From: CAYLJO01 sp964383905
GTDB taxonomy: Bacteria; Acidobacteriota; Blastocatellia; Pyrinomonadales; Pyrinomonadaceae
NCBI GenBank assembly: GCA_964383905.1
Contig: CAYLJO010000131.1
Location: forward strand, 1-17,094
Reading direction: 5' to 3'
DNA length: 17,094 bases
This document shows positions 1-8,665 of this stretch, in pieces (position 1 is the first letter of the stretch; every line of letters starts with the position of its first letter). The notes beneath the pieces are model-generated. The model ran no database searches and was not told the DNA's origin. It saw only the letters and a program-made list of their open reading frames with translations. Made by a program: the position numbers and the translations under genes.

Positions 1-89
1 TTTGCGCTTCATGCGCCAAAATTATCACAGCTTAAAGTTCATAACAGGCTCTAGAAATCGGGCCGCCAGGGATCTCTTGAAGTGGTCTC

Positions 90-560
90 TTAATCCCGGC
101 GGCGCAGCCTCTCAATCAAGTACCAAACGACCGCCACATTAATGGCGATGATAACGATTTTCCCCGGGGTGAAGTGTTTGACAAGCTCATAAACCTCAAG
201 CGGTATAAAGGAGCCGGTGGCAATGACGGTAAAATATTCGGCCCAGCGCTTACGCAGCATCAGACCGGTGCCCTCTGTCAGCAGCATCGCCGCGTAAAAG
301 AAGGTGCCGGCGCTAATCTCCTCGAGCTTGCGGTCGTCAACGTCCAGGAGTCTATCTAGTACCTTATTGATGTAGTAGTTGTTCGGGTCAACACGCAGGA
401 TATTGATCCAGTCGGTCGCCACCTCCTCGACATCTTTATGCAACAGCGACAGGGCCCCGATGCCGAGCGCCAGTAAAAGCACTCCCTTAACCAGCTTGAA
501 TACGGCGATCAGCCAGATCCCCGTTGTGTGTCGTTCTTTATTCTGGTTTCGCTTAGGCAT
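90..560 (-). CDS. DUF2127 family membrane protein
   Basis: Predicted 156-residue integral membrane protein of the DUF2127 family; its biochemical role is unknown. The sequence shows a short basic N-terminus, a hydrophobic helix carrying GIWLIAVFKLVKGVLLLALG, a polar middle segment with DPNNYYINKVLD, then two or three further hydrophobic helices and a basic tail (RLRRRD). The I-FKL-KG pattern in helix 1 followed by a soluble loop and a YE-YEL-KH type segment is what suggests DUF2127. I place the start at the ATG at 560. A GTG 21 bases upstream is also in frame, but it lies inside the inverted-repeat element at 575-714 and adds seven unconvincing residues. No clear Shine-Dalgarno sequence precedes either start. 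The gene is the last visible member of the minus-strand series. A GC-rich imperfect hairpin (62-103) overlaps the stop codon but lacks a T run. Confidence 0.75.
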   Translation of the reverse strand: MPKRNQNKERHTTGIWLIAVFKLVKGVLLLALGIGALSLLHKDVEEVATDWINILRVDPNNYYINKVLDRLLDVDDRKLEEISAGTFFYAAMLLTEGTGLMLRKRWAEYFTVIATGSFIPLEVYELVKHFTPGKIVIIAINVAVVWYLIERLRRRD

Positions 561-574
561 ATAAGGGAAAGCTT

Positions 575-714
575 GAACCACAGAGGTTCACAGAGGAAAG
601 ACAAGAGGAAGACAGTTAATAGGAAAAGCCGTCAAGCAGTAATAGAACTGGGTAGACACAAACGGCGATTGATGAATCTCCGCCTGATTTTTCCTCTGTA
701 TCCCCCTGTGGTTC
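575..714. repeat. 140-bp element with 25-bp imperfect terminal inverted repeats
   Basis: The left arm at 575-599 begins GAACCACAGAGG. The right arm at 690-714 ends CCCTGTGGTTC. The arms are reverse complements at 21 of 25 positions, and each contains the core CAGAGGAAA or its complement. The roughly 90 bases between are A/G-rich and hold no convincing gene. The element sits between the minus-strand S46 peptidase gene and the DUF2127 gene. ACCACAGAGG-type arms are common in bacterial intergenic repeats, so a non-autonomous repeat or a transcript hairpin is the likeliest reading. No target-site duplication is obvious. Confidence 0.6.
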
Positions 715-749
715 ATTCTTCAACATAGAGCGGACTCAACGGTATATGC

Positions 750-2978
750 TCACTCTTTACTTGCGACAGCGTTGCGCGTTGCAGGCATATTCCTGATGTC
801 CAGCTCTTTCAGAATGTAGCCCGCGCCGCCGAATTTGTCTGTGATGAAAAGGACGTAGCGAATGTCAACGGCGATGGCGCGGTCCTTGGCCTCGTTATAG
901 AAGAAGTCGTTGCCCAATCCCTCGTAGTTCCCGTCAAAGATAATACCGACCTGCTCGCCGCGCCCGTTCATGATGGGGCTGCCCGAGTTGCCGCCGATGA
1001 TGTCGGTTGTCGAAAGAAAATCGACGGGGACGCTGGTGGTGCCGGGAAGCGCGTAGGGGCCGAAGTCACGCGCACGATAAAGCTGCTTCAGTTTGTCGGG
1101 GACGTTGAATGGCTCGTGTCCGGTGTCTTTATCGATCACGCCCGCGAGCGTGGTGAACGGCTCATAAATGGCCGCGTCGTGCGGCACGTAGCCTTTGACC
1201 ACGCCGTAACTAAAACGGAGTGTGCGGTTAGCGTCCGGATAAGGTTTAACCCCACGCATCTCGCTCATCCCTTCGATGAGCAAAGGACGCCAGCGCGTGA
1301 CGGTCGCGTTGAAGTTCTGCGCGCTCTCTTGCGCCTGCTCGACCAGCGGCCCGAGTTCGGCAGCGAATTCGATCAGAGGCTCATGGATCTCTCGCAGTTG
1401 CGCGGTCGAGAGGTCGAAGAGCCTGGAGAGGGATTCGGGCGTGGTGAAGCTTTTGCTATCGACCACGGCGCGCGCAAAATCTTCTTCGGCGCGCCGCCGC
1501 GCATCTCCCTGCAGACCCGCAAAACGCTTTTCAAGGGGTTCGATCTTCTGCCCGGCGGGCAGCTCATCAGCCTTTCTGAACAGGTAGGTGAGGAACTCGC
1601 GCTCGACCGTCGGATTGCGCTCGGTCAATGACGGCCCGATGCGCTCGCGCTGGCGCTGCACGGCCGCGCTCAGGTCCGGACTGCCCGTCGCCCCCGGCTT
1701 CTCCTTCTCGACGGCGATCTGTTGCGCGGTGAAGGCGATGCCGAGCAGGTTGCTGGCTTCAAACATTTGCGGGATGAGCAGATTACGCTGAGCGGTGGGG
1801 AGCAGTGCCTGATAAGCCCTGGCCAGGTTTGGCAGCACTTCGCCGTACTTGGCCTTACGCGCCGGGTTCTCGTTGACCCAGCGCGTAAAGGCGGTTTCAT
1901 CCGCGCGTTTCCTGTCAACAATACCGGCGCGCCGCATCGCCAGCACCGAGCCTTCAAAGTCCTTGAGCGAGTTGCTCAAATCGAAGATCGTGCTCTGGAG
2001 TTTAATGGCGAGCGCCGGGTTGTTCTTGCCAATGCCCTGGAGGATCTCGATCTGTTTGGTGAAAAGGTCGGCGAGGAAGGGCAGCTGGATGTCTTGGTTG
2101 TATGCGATCGAATAACTCTCACGGTAGCGGCGCGTCGTACCGGGGTAGCCCATCACCATCGTAAAATCGCCCTCGCGGACACCGCCCATCGAAAGCGGTA
2201 AGAACTTCTTCGGTTTAAACGGCACGTTGTTGGGGGAGTACGCCGCCGGCCTCCCGTCCGGCCCGACGTAGGCGCGCATGAACGTGAAATCTCCGCAATG
2301 GCGCGGCCACTCGAAGTTATCCGGGTCGCCTCCGAAAAAGCCGATCGCCTTCGGCGGCGCGTAAACGATGCGTACGTCACGCAGCACAAGATAATTGAAC
2401 TGGTAGTAAGACAACCCCTCATTCATCGGAAGGATGCGCGCGCGGATGCCCTCGGCCTGGCGCGTCCCGGCCGCTTCCAGCGCGCCGATCTTGCTTTGGA
2501 TCGCCGCGGCGCGCTCGTCCGGCGACATCTTGTCCGTCATGCCGCCGACCACATCCGCAGTCACATTCTTTAATTCTTGTGTGATCGTGACGGTGTACCC
2601 TCTGGCCTGCAGCTCTTCGGCGCGTGATCTGGCCACGTAGCCTTTGGTCGCGTAATCGTGCGCCTGGTCAGAAGCGGCGACCAGCGCCTCAAAAGCGACG
2701 TGGTGATTGGTGAGCAACAGCCCTTCCGGCGAGACGAATTCACCCGTGCCGCCATCGACGATCACCACCGCATCTTTAATGCTCAAGCCGTTCGGGTTGT
2801 AAATGTCCGTGATCGGAATTTTGAGACCGAGCCGGATCAGTTGTTGATCCAGAGGGCGTGTCGCGATTGCATCCGGCAGAAACATGCCTTCATCACCGAG
2901 GGCGCGGAGCGGAGCGAGCGTGAAGAGCATAACTGCGACAAGCGGAAGAGCGGTCGCACGCAAGAGTCTGGATGGCAT
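750..2978 (-). CDS. S46 family dipeptidyl peptidase (DPP7/DPP11-like), secreted
   Basis: Predicted 742-residue secreted serine peptidase of MEROPS family S46, which removes dipeptides from the N-termini of peptides in the periplasm or cell surface. Residues 1-28 form a signal peptide with a basic start and a hydrophobic core. The chymotrypsin-like triad is visible: His92/His93 in LLLTNHHVAFEALV, Asp230 in WPRHCGDFTFMR, and Ser665 in IIGGNSGSPIMNG. The GNSGSP block is followed by IIFDGNYEG. A glycine in this FDGN block fits DPP7-type preference for hydrophobic residues rather than the arginine reported for DPP11; that reading is from memory and is tentative. Length is normal for the family (about 700-750). 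The ATG at 2978 has GAAGGG about 12 bases upstream. The gene appears intact, unlike several neighbours, and lies in the same direction as two other peptidase genes. Confidence 0.93.
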   Translation of the reverse strand: MPSRLLRATALPLVAVMLFTLAPLRALGDEGMFLPDAIATRPLDQQLIRLGLKIPITDIYNPNGLSIKDAVVIVDGGTGEFVSPEGLLLTNHHVAFEALVAASDQAHDYATKGYVARSRAEELQARGYTVTITQELKNVTADVVGGMTDKMSPDERAAAIQSKIGALEAAGTRQAEGIRARILPMNEGLSYYQFNYLVLRDVRIVYAPPKAIGFFGGDPDNFEWPRHCGDFTFMRAYVGPDGRPAAYSPNNVPFKPKKFLPLSMGGVREGDFTMVMGYPGTTRRYRESYSIAYNQDIQLPFLADLFTKQIEILQGIGKNNPALAIKLQSTIFDLSNSLKDFEGSVLAMRRAGIVDRKRADETAFTRWVNENPARKAKYGEVLPNLARAYQALLPTAQRNLLIPQMFEASNLLGIAFTAQQIAVEKEKPGATGSPDLSAAVQRQRERIGPSLTERNPTVEREFLTYLFRKADELPAGQKIEPLEKRFAGLQGDARRRAEEDFARAVVDSKSFTTPESLSRLFDLSTAQLREIHEPLIEFAAELGPLVEQAQESAQNFNATVTRWRPLLIEGMSEMRGVKPYPDANRTLRFSYGVVKGYVPHDAAIYEPFTTLAGVIDKDTGHEPFNVPDKLKQLYRARDFGPYALPGTTSVPVDFLSTTDIIGGNSGSPIMNGRGEQVGIIFDGNYEGLGNDFFYNEAKDRAIAVDIRYVLFITDKFGGAGYILKELDIRNMPATRNAVASKE

Positions 2979-3133
2979 CCTGGAAGATTTCCCTTCAAGC
3001 TAATTAATATACCTGACAGGATATTAGCAGAGGCGGGTTTGAATAGGGAAAGACCGGGTGGAGATTGCCGAAGAGAAGTCGGGAGGGGTGGGAAGCAGGT
3101 TTTCTACCCTTTCCCTGCAATGCCTTCGGCCTC

Positions 3134-3953
3134 TCAATCTGTGCTCACGGGCAGGTATGGCATCGGGTTGACCGGCTCGTCGTTAACGCGCGCTTCATAA
3201 TGAAGGTGTGGCCCCGTGGAACGTCCGGTCGAGCCGACGCGCCCCAGCAACTCGCCGCGCGTGACGGCCTGGCCCAGAGTCGCTTCAACCCTCGAGAGGT
3301 GGCCGTAGCGCGTCGTCAGGCCGTCGCCGTGATCCATAATTACAACCTGTCTGTAACCGTTCTGCCAGCCGGTGAAAATCACTGTGCCGTTGGCAGTCGC
3401 CCTGACGGGTGCGCCCCAGATGGTCGCGATGTCCTGGATGAAATTCTGACGAGCCGCCGAAAGGATTGCGGCGTCCACCGAAACTATCCGTCAGATTGCC
3501 GTCGACGGGCCAGGCCGAAGGCATCATCGCGCGCTTACGTAAAAGCTCTTCGTAAGTGCGCAGTTTCTGCTCGACCTGTTGGGTCTTGTCTTCAATAGTA
3601 GTGACGGTGTCCAGCGGCCAAGCCGGGCCACCAGCGCCACGTAAGTTTGGGGGTTCATGATGGGCTACGCCGCTCATCTCGGCGAGGCGCCGCGAGGCGT
3701 TCTCAACAGCTTCGACGCGATTATTTAGGTAGTTCAGTTGCCGGCGCTACTTTTCGTTTCCGGCGCGCAGGCGGCTGTTTTCACGCTCGATGCGCAAATG
3801 CACGGCCCATTGTGTCAGGCCGTAGAAGCCGTAGAGCGCGGCGCAGAGAAGCACAACGGCGAGGCCGGTGAGAAATATCAGCCAGCGCTTGCGCACAGAG
3901 ATGCGGCGGATACGGGAACATGAGCGCGAGGTATGGTCAACGATAATAGGCAT
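3134..3953 (-). pseudogene. M23 family metallopeptidase (LytM-type), disrupted
   Basis: Remnant of a membrane-anchored peptidoglycan endopeptidase or endopeptidase activator of the M23 family. Reading from the ATG at 3953, a basic N-terminus is followed by one membrane helix (RWLIFLTGLAVVLLCAALYG) and the start of a coiled coil (RIERENSRLRAGNEK). An in-frame TAG at 3744-3746 then interrupts it. The same frame resumes with QLNYLNNRVEAVENASRRLAE and runs to SFGGRRNPFGG and SEFHPG. There it loses register at about 3434, and the remaining domain (DIATIWGAPVRATANGTV, then GPHLHYEARVN) continues in another frame. The break falls between the two zinc ligands of the HxGxD motif, and a loss of 2 or 5 bases would explain it. 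The HLH ligand motif is intact near the end. Two independent lesions argue for a true pseudogene, though sequencing error cannot be excluded. Confidence 0.85.
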
Positions 3954-4077
3954 GGCTGTTTTGCCAGTGGTGGTGACAGAAGAATCGCGGATTCGAGGTA
4001 AAGGGTCGCAGACTCCGCGGGGGATTGCCGGCGGGCCTGGCGCTCAAGTGGTGGAATCTTTAACCTTACTTGCGAAC

Positions 4078-5388
4078 CTATTTCTGCTTTTCGGCAAATA
4101 TCTGAACCAGATTGACGAGCATTTCTGTTGTTTTTTCGAGGCCGCGGCGGGAGTTGAATTCGAGCTTGCCGTGAAAGTTCTGGCCGCCGGTGAATAGGTC
4201 GGGGCACGGCAAACCTCTGAATGTTAGATTCGAGCCGTCGGTACCGCCCCGCGCCGCCGTTATTTTGGGCTTGAGGCCGGCCCGGCGCGTCGCCTCCATC
4301 GCATACTCGGTCAACTGCGGGTAGTCCTTCAGAACCTCTTTCATGTTCTTGTAGTTCTCTTTCACCTCAAGAGTAATTCTCACGCCGGGAAACTTCTCCC
4401 GGGTCTTTTCCACCATCTCGCGAAGCAGTGCTTCCTTCGCATCAAGGCCGCCCGTCTCGAAATCGCGCAGTAGAATCTTGAGACTTGATTCTTCCGTATC
4501 AAGCGTGCCGGTGTACGGGTGGACAAAACCGACGCGGCCCTCGGTCGTCTCCGGCAGCATCTCTTTGGGAAAGCGGGAGATGAAATCCGCAACGGCGTAG
4601 ACCGAATTGACCATGACTCCTTTGGCCGTACCAGGGTGCGTGCTCTTGCCTTTGAATGTGACGGTTGCAGAACGCGCGCTCCACGTCTCGTTGTCTATCT
4701 CGCCGAGCGCTTCGCCGTCCACCGTGTAAGCGAACTGTGCGCCGAAAGCTTTGATGTCGAATTTGTCTATGCCGCCTCCGACTTCTTCGTCGGGGGTAAA
4801 GGCGACGGCGATTCTGCCATGCTTTAATTGCGGGTTCTGCTTGAGCGTGGCGACGAGCGTCATGATCTCGGCGCACCCCGCTTTGTCGTCCGAGCCAAGG
4901 AGTGTGGTCCCGTCGGCGGTAATGATGTCGTCGCCGATCATCCCTTTGAGGATCGGATTTTTCGCGACGGTGATGACCTGCGCCGGGTCTTTCGGCAGCA
5001 CTATGTCGCCGCCCCGGTAGTTCTGGTGAATGATCGGGCTGACGTTTGCCCCCGAGACGGCGGGCGACGTGTCCATGTGGGCGATAAACCCGACGACCGG
5101 CACTTTTGCGTCATCCGGCAGATTGCCGGGCACCAGCGCATAGACGATCCCGTACTGGCTGACGCGGATGGCTTCTGCGCCCAGGTCTTTCAATTCACGC
5201 GCGAGAAGGTTTGCCAGCACCAACTGTTTTCTGGTGCTCGGGACGGTAGGCTGATCTTCCTTCGATTGCGTATCAATCTTAACGTAGCGAAGGAAACGAT
5301 CGAGGACAGTTTCCCGCGGCGGCCTCACCTGTGCGTGTGACTGGACGCTCAAAAATAGACCGATAAGCAGGGCGTAGAATAGTTTCAT
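4078..5388 (-). CDS. pepT: Peptidase T (M20B tripeptide aminopeptidase) with signal peptide
   Basis: Predicted 436-residue dizinc aminopeptidase of family M20B, which removes the N-terminal residue from tripeptides. Ligands and catalytic residues are visible in the expected order: His104 and Asp106 (FIAHMDTSPA), bridging Asp167 (LLGSDDKAG), Glu201/Glu202 (FTPDEEVGGG), Asp224 (YTVDGEALGE), and His406 (TGGQNFHGKLEF). The lid-domain histidine region is present as GKSTHPGTAKG. About 20 extra residues at the N-terminus (MKLFYALLIGLFLSVQSHAQ) form a signal peptide ending in a plausible AQ cleavage site. Canonical PepT is cytosolic, so this one is predicted to be exported. It is intact and follows the S46 peptidase in the same orientation. 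Export would place both enzymes in a shared pathway of external peptide breakdown (inference). Confidence 0.92.
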   Translation of the reverse strand: MKLFYALLIGLFLSVQSHAQVRPPRETVLDRFLRYVKIDTQSKEDQPTVPSTRKQLVLANLLARELKDLGAEAIRVSQYGIVYALVPGNLPDDAKVPVVGFIAHMDTSPAVSGANVSPIIHQNYRGGDIVLPKDPAQVITVAKNPILKGMIGDDIITADGTTLLGSDDKAGCAEIMTLVATLKQNPQLKHGRIAVAFTPDEEVGGGIDKFDIKAFGAQFAYTVDGEALGEIDNETWSARSATVTFKGKSTHPGTAKGVMVNSVYAVADFISRFPKEMLPETTEGRVGFVHPYTGTLDTEESSLKILLRDFETGGLDAKEALLREMVEKTREKFPGVRITLEVKENYKNMKEVLKDYPQLTEYAMEATRRAGLKPKITAARGGTDGSNLTFRGLPCPDLFTGGQNFHGKLEFNSRRGLEKTTEMLVNLVQIFAEKQK

Positions 5389-5442
5389 GTTCCCAACTTT
5401 CGTGCAAAAGAGTTTGTTACATGGGAACCCTTTTGGACGCTT

Positions 5443-5538
5443 CTAGAACCAGATCTTCACTTCTCCGTTTGTCCACTTGGCCGGTTCACCCTCTCGAACC
5501 CGGGCGGGAGATCCGATCAAGATTCCCGGCTTCCACAT
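5443..5538 (-). pseudogene. Possible C-terminal gene remnant
   Basis: A 31-codon reading frame ends in GEPAKWTNGEVKIWF followed by TAG. The composition (Gly/Pro turns, then a Trp-rich beta-strand-like end) looks like the tail of a real protein rather than random sequence. The ATG at 5538 has no ribosome binding site, and the frame stays open further upstream into the neighbouring decayed gene without a recognisable start. It may be a leftover of a gene otherwise lost between pepT and the decayed secreted protein. The call is weak and no family is recognised. Confidence 0.2.
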
Positions 5539-5554
5539 GTCAGCGCGGCCCCAG

Positions 5555-5969
5555 CTACTGCTTGAACTGATAGAAGATCTTATCCGAAGTGACACCGTCT
5601 TTCTCGATATGTACCCCCGTAACTCCTAACCCGAATGTGGTGGCGCGATGTTCTATTCGAGTCGGGGACACACCTTCAATATCTGTCATTTTAATGAATA
5701 CGCCCTCGAATTTCTCCCTCGCCCCGTCTTCATAGACCTTTGTCGCTGCGGATCTCCTTATACCTTTCCTTCCGCACGCCGAATACCTCCCTGACCTTGT
5801 GCTTGCTCTTGTTAAATGAGGCCAGAATCTCCTCGCTTCTTTTTTGAGCATCAGACTCTTGCGGCGTCGCTTTGGCCGAGACGACCGTCATCGCCGGTGA
5901 GATCGGCAGCAGACTGGTGCCGAGTGAGCCGCAGGAAATAGCGAAGATGGCAGCAACGAATGTCCGCAT
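5555..5969 (-). pseudogene. Small secreted protein, frameshifted
   Basis: The gene begins at the ATG at 5969 with a strong Shine-Dalgarno sequence (AGGAGAGG, 3 bases from the ATG) and an N-terminal signal-like segment (MRTFVAAIFAISCGSLGTSL). It continues with a helical region (SDAQKRSEEILASFNKSKHK, then VREVFGVRKERYKEIRS) and stops at 5730. Coding character continues in the next frame as ATKVYEDGAREKFEGVF and ends with KDGVTSDKIFYQFKQ. The two halves look like one protein broken by a frameshift or an internal deletion near 5745-5755. I do not recognise the family with certainty. The EVRS-type and TKVYEDGxREKFEGVF-type segments are, from memory, usually separated by several tens of residues in acidobacterial secreted proteins, which would favour a deletion. 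Confidence 0.55.
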
Positions 5970-6103
5970 GATCCTCTCCTAACTGAGTGCTGTTTCTATT
6001 GTGGGCCAAAGTTGGGGTGGGCCTACCTTTCGCACAAATTAAGTAGGGCCACCAGTAATTACTTCAAGCGCGAATTATTCAACCCCTGGACCGAAAAGCA
6101 ACA

Positions 6104-8434
6104 TTACTCATACCGGAGCGCGATCATCGGATCAACTTTCGTCGCCCGCCGCGCGGGGATGAGGCAAGCTACGAGTGCCACTGTTGCAAATAGCAGGGTC
6201 ACGCCCGCGAACGTCACAGGATCATGTGCCGTCACGCCGAAGAGCAGGCTCGACATCAGCCGCGTCAGCGCCAACGACGCGGCGAGTCCGAGGGCTACGC
6301 CGCAAAGGGTGAGCTTCATGCCCTGTCCGACGACGAGCCGCAGAACGTCACGACCCCGCGCGCCGAGTGCGAGGCGGATGCCGACCTCGTGCGTCCGCTC
6401 GGTGACCGCGTACGCCACCACCCCGTAGATGCCCACGACGGCGAGAACCAAAGCCACCGCCGAGAAGAGACCGAGCAGCACCGTGCGGAAGCGCGGCTGC
6501 GCGACCGACTCCGACACCCACTGCTCCATCGTCTTGACGTTGGCTACGGGCTGATTCGGGTCAACGGCCGTGACCTCTTTGCGCACGGCCGCGGCTAAGC
6601 CCGTAGGGTCGGTCGTCGTGCGAACCACCAAGTTTGCATAGCCGAGACGCAGCGTGGGGAAATACACCGTCTGCCTCACCTCAATGTTCAGCCCGCGGTG
6701 CCGGACGTCACCGACGATGCCGATGATCTCGTAGGGCTCCTTGCTGAGCAGCTCGACTCGCAGGCGCCGGCCGAGTGGGTCTTCGCCGGCGAAGAAGCGC
6801 CGCGCCAGCACTTCACTGATGACGACGACCTTCGCGTTTTCGTGCACTTCCGCCTCGGTGAAGTTGCGGCCTTTCAGCTGCGGGATGCGCATCGCGCGAA
6901 AATAGTCATGATTAACGTTGCGAATATCGGCGTAACCATCTCCACCGGAATTTTGATCGGCGCGAGCCTCCACCTTAAACGGCAGGTCGGCGGACTGCCT
7001 GGCCAGGGGAAGTTCTGTGACCATCCCGACGGCTTCGACGCCGGGCAGGGACGCCACGCGCTGCTGCAACTGCTCGAAGAACATCGCCTTCTCCTCCGGC
7101 CTCGCGTACGGGTCCGGCAGATCAATCCGCACCGTCAGCAGATTTTTCTCATCAAAGCCGGTGCTGACTTGTCGCAGCTTGACGAAACTGTTAACAAGCA
7201 GGCCCGCGCCGACGAGCAACACGACCGCGAGCGCCACCTCGCCGATGACAAGCATATTCAGCGTACGGCGGCGTCGCGCCCCGCCCCCTATGCCCCTGCC
7301 GCCTTCCTTGAGCGCCTCCGTCAGGTCCAGGTGCGTGGACTGCCACGCGGGCGCTAGCCCAAAGAGCAATCCTGTGAGCAGCGCTACGGCCAGCGTAAAG
7401 GTGAGCACCGAGCCGTTAATCCCGACCTCATCCACGCGCGGGAGGTTGTCGGCGCCGAACGCCGCGAGCAGGTCCGCCCCCCAGCGCGCCAACAGCACGC
7501 CGAGCGCGCCGCCGAGCAGGGCGAGCATGAGGCTTTCGGTGACGAGTTGCCGTATCACACGACCGCGGCCTGCGCCGAGCGCCGCGCGCACGGCGAACTC
7601 CTTGTGCCGTGAGGCCGCGCGCGCCAGCAAAAGGTTCGCCACATTCGCGCACGCGATCAACAACACACAGCCGACCGCGCCGAGCAGCACGAGCAACGGC
7701 AGCTTGATGTTGCCGACGACCCGTTCCTGCAGTGGCATGAGAAACAGACTCTGGTTGGCGTTGGTTTTTGGATGGAGCGCTTCGAGTCGGCTCGCGATGG
7801 TCTCGACCTCCGCCTGGGCCGCCGCGATGGTCACGCCCGGTTTGAGTCTGGCGACGGGGCGCAGGAAGTGAAACTCGCGGCTCCGAAACGGGCTTTGTGG
7901 TGACCCGGCGAAGGCGAACGGCTTCCAAACCTCGACGCCCCGCGGGTACTGGAATTGTGGCGGCATTACGCCGACGATGGTGAGCTTGCGTCCGTCGAGC
8001 GTGATCGCCTGGTTGACGATGTTCGGATCGGCACCGAAGCGCCGCCTCCATAAACCGTCGCTCAGCACCACGACCCGGTCGCTCCCCTCCTCCCCTTCTT
8101 CCGCGACGAAAGTCCGCCCCAGAGCCGGCTTCACTCCGAACACGTCCAGATAGTTGGCCGTAACCAGGGCACCATTGAGTCGCTCGGGTTCGCCATCGCC
8201 CGTGAGATTCATCGGGACCGAATCGGAGATCGAAGCGGCAAACTGCGCGAAGCTCCGGCTCTGCTCGCGATAGTCCAGAAAATCCGCCGGCGTGACGCCC
8301 TGCTCTTTGTCTTCGCGTGTGCGCCCCCAGCCGCCGACCCACACCAGCCGTTCGGCTTCGGCGAACGGCAGGGACCGCAGCAGCAGGGCGTCGACGACGG
8401 AGAAGATGGCCGTGTTGGCGCCGATACCTAAACC
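6104..8434 (-). pseudogene. ADOP-type MacB/FtsX permease, 5'-truncated
   Basis: Nearly complete acidobacterial duplicated orphan permease: two MacB periplasmic-core plus FtsX modules in one chain, presumed to act at the inner membrane without a fused ATPase. Visible from the 5' end are the first-helix remnant LGIGANTAIFSVVDALLLR, the core domain (RTFVAEEGEEGSDRVVVLSD), a first FtsX block (CVLLIACANVANLLLARAAS), a second core (YFRAMRIPQLKGRNFTEAE), and a second FtsX block ending PARRATKVDPMIALRYE. The C-terminus is intact. The N-terminus is missing: immediately before LGIG the sequence switches to PadR coding in another frame, with a stop (8447-8449) in the permease frame. The first available start is a GTG at 8344 without a ribosome binding site, which would remove the remaining first helix. 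About 775 codons are left. Probably non-functional, though reinitiation cannot be excluded. Confidence 0.85.
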
Positions 8435-8576
8435 CCTCCTCGACCCTCAGCATCTCTTCGGCGAGTTGCTGGATGCGCTGCCCGACGCCGTAGCCGTGCA
8501 TCGGCCCCAAGGAGAGGGCTTTAAGGACGAGCAGGTCGAGGGTGCCCTGCGGCAGATCGGGCTTCTGTTTGGCCAC
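8433..8576 (-). pseudogene. PadR-family transcriptional regulator, 3'-truncated
   Basis: The first 48 codons of a PadR winged-helix repressor: LPQGTLDLLVLKALSLGPMH then GYGVGQRIQQLAEEMLRVEEG. In the intact family this is followed by SLYPALHRLE and a wing plus C-terminal dimer helix. Here the sequence passes directly into the permease's LGIGANT region in a different frame. The GTG start at 8576 has a good AGGAGAG ribosome binding site. PadR genes commonly precede ADOP permeases in Acidobacteriota, which supports an original PadR-ADOP operon that lost the join region by deletion. The reading frame continues past the junction for over 300 codons only because the permease has high GC content out of frame. 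Confidence 0.85.
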
Positions 8577-8595
8577 GGAAGATCTCTCCTCTTAG

Positions 8596-8637
8596 CTTCT
8601 AGGGGTACATGGTCGCACGTCTCCCCTAGAAGGTCAA
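8596..8637 (-). promoter_or_regulatory. Candidate PadR promoter with overlapping operator
   Basis: A perfect 10-bp inverted repeat, CTTCTAGGGG at 8596-8605 and CCCCTAGAAG at 8623-8632, lies just upstream of the PadR ribosome binding site. On the minus strand TTGACC (8632-8637) and GACCAT (8609-8614) are separated by 17 bases, a good -35 and a weak -10 box. The right arm abuts and slightly overlaps the -35 box, and the left arm lies just downstream of the -10 box. PadR proteins often repress their own operon, so this is a plausible operator. The assignment is inference from position and symmetry. Confidence 0.5.
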
Positions 8638-8665
8638 GGATAAATGTGGAAGAGGCAAAGAATGA

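Noticed and set aside
62..103. Terminator after the DUF2127 gene
   Set aside because: The GCCGCC-AGGGAT/ATCCCGGCGGC hairpin has a bulge and 19-base loop, overlaps the stop codon and lacks a T run on the minus strand.
561..581. Upstream GTG start for the DUF2127 gene
   Set aside because: It lies inside the inverted-repeat element and has no ribosome site.
6016..6053. Inverted repeat GGTGGGCCTAC/GTAGGGCCACC as a terminator of the permease gene
   Set aside because: Two mismatches, a 16-base loop and no T run; too weak to call.
7428..8576. 382-residue frame beginning with PadR
   Set aside because: Only the first 48 codons are PadR; the rest is an out-of-frame Arg/Ala-rich reading of the permease gene.
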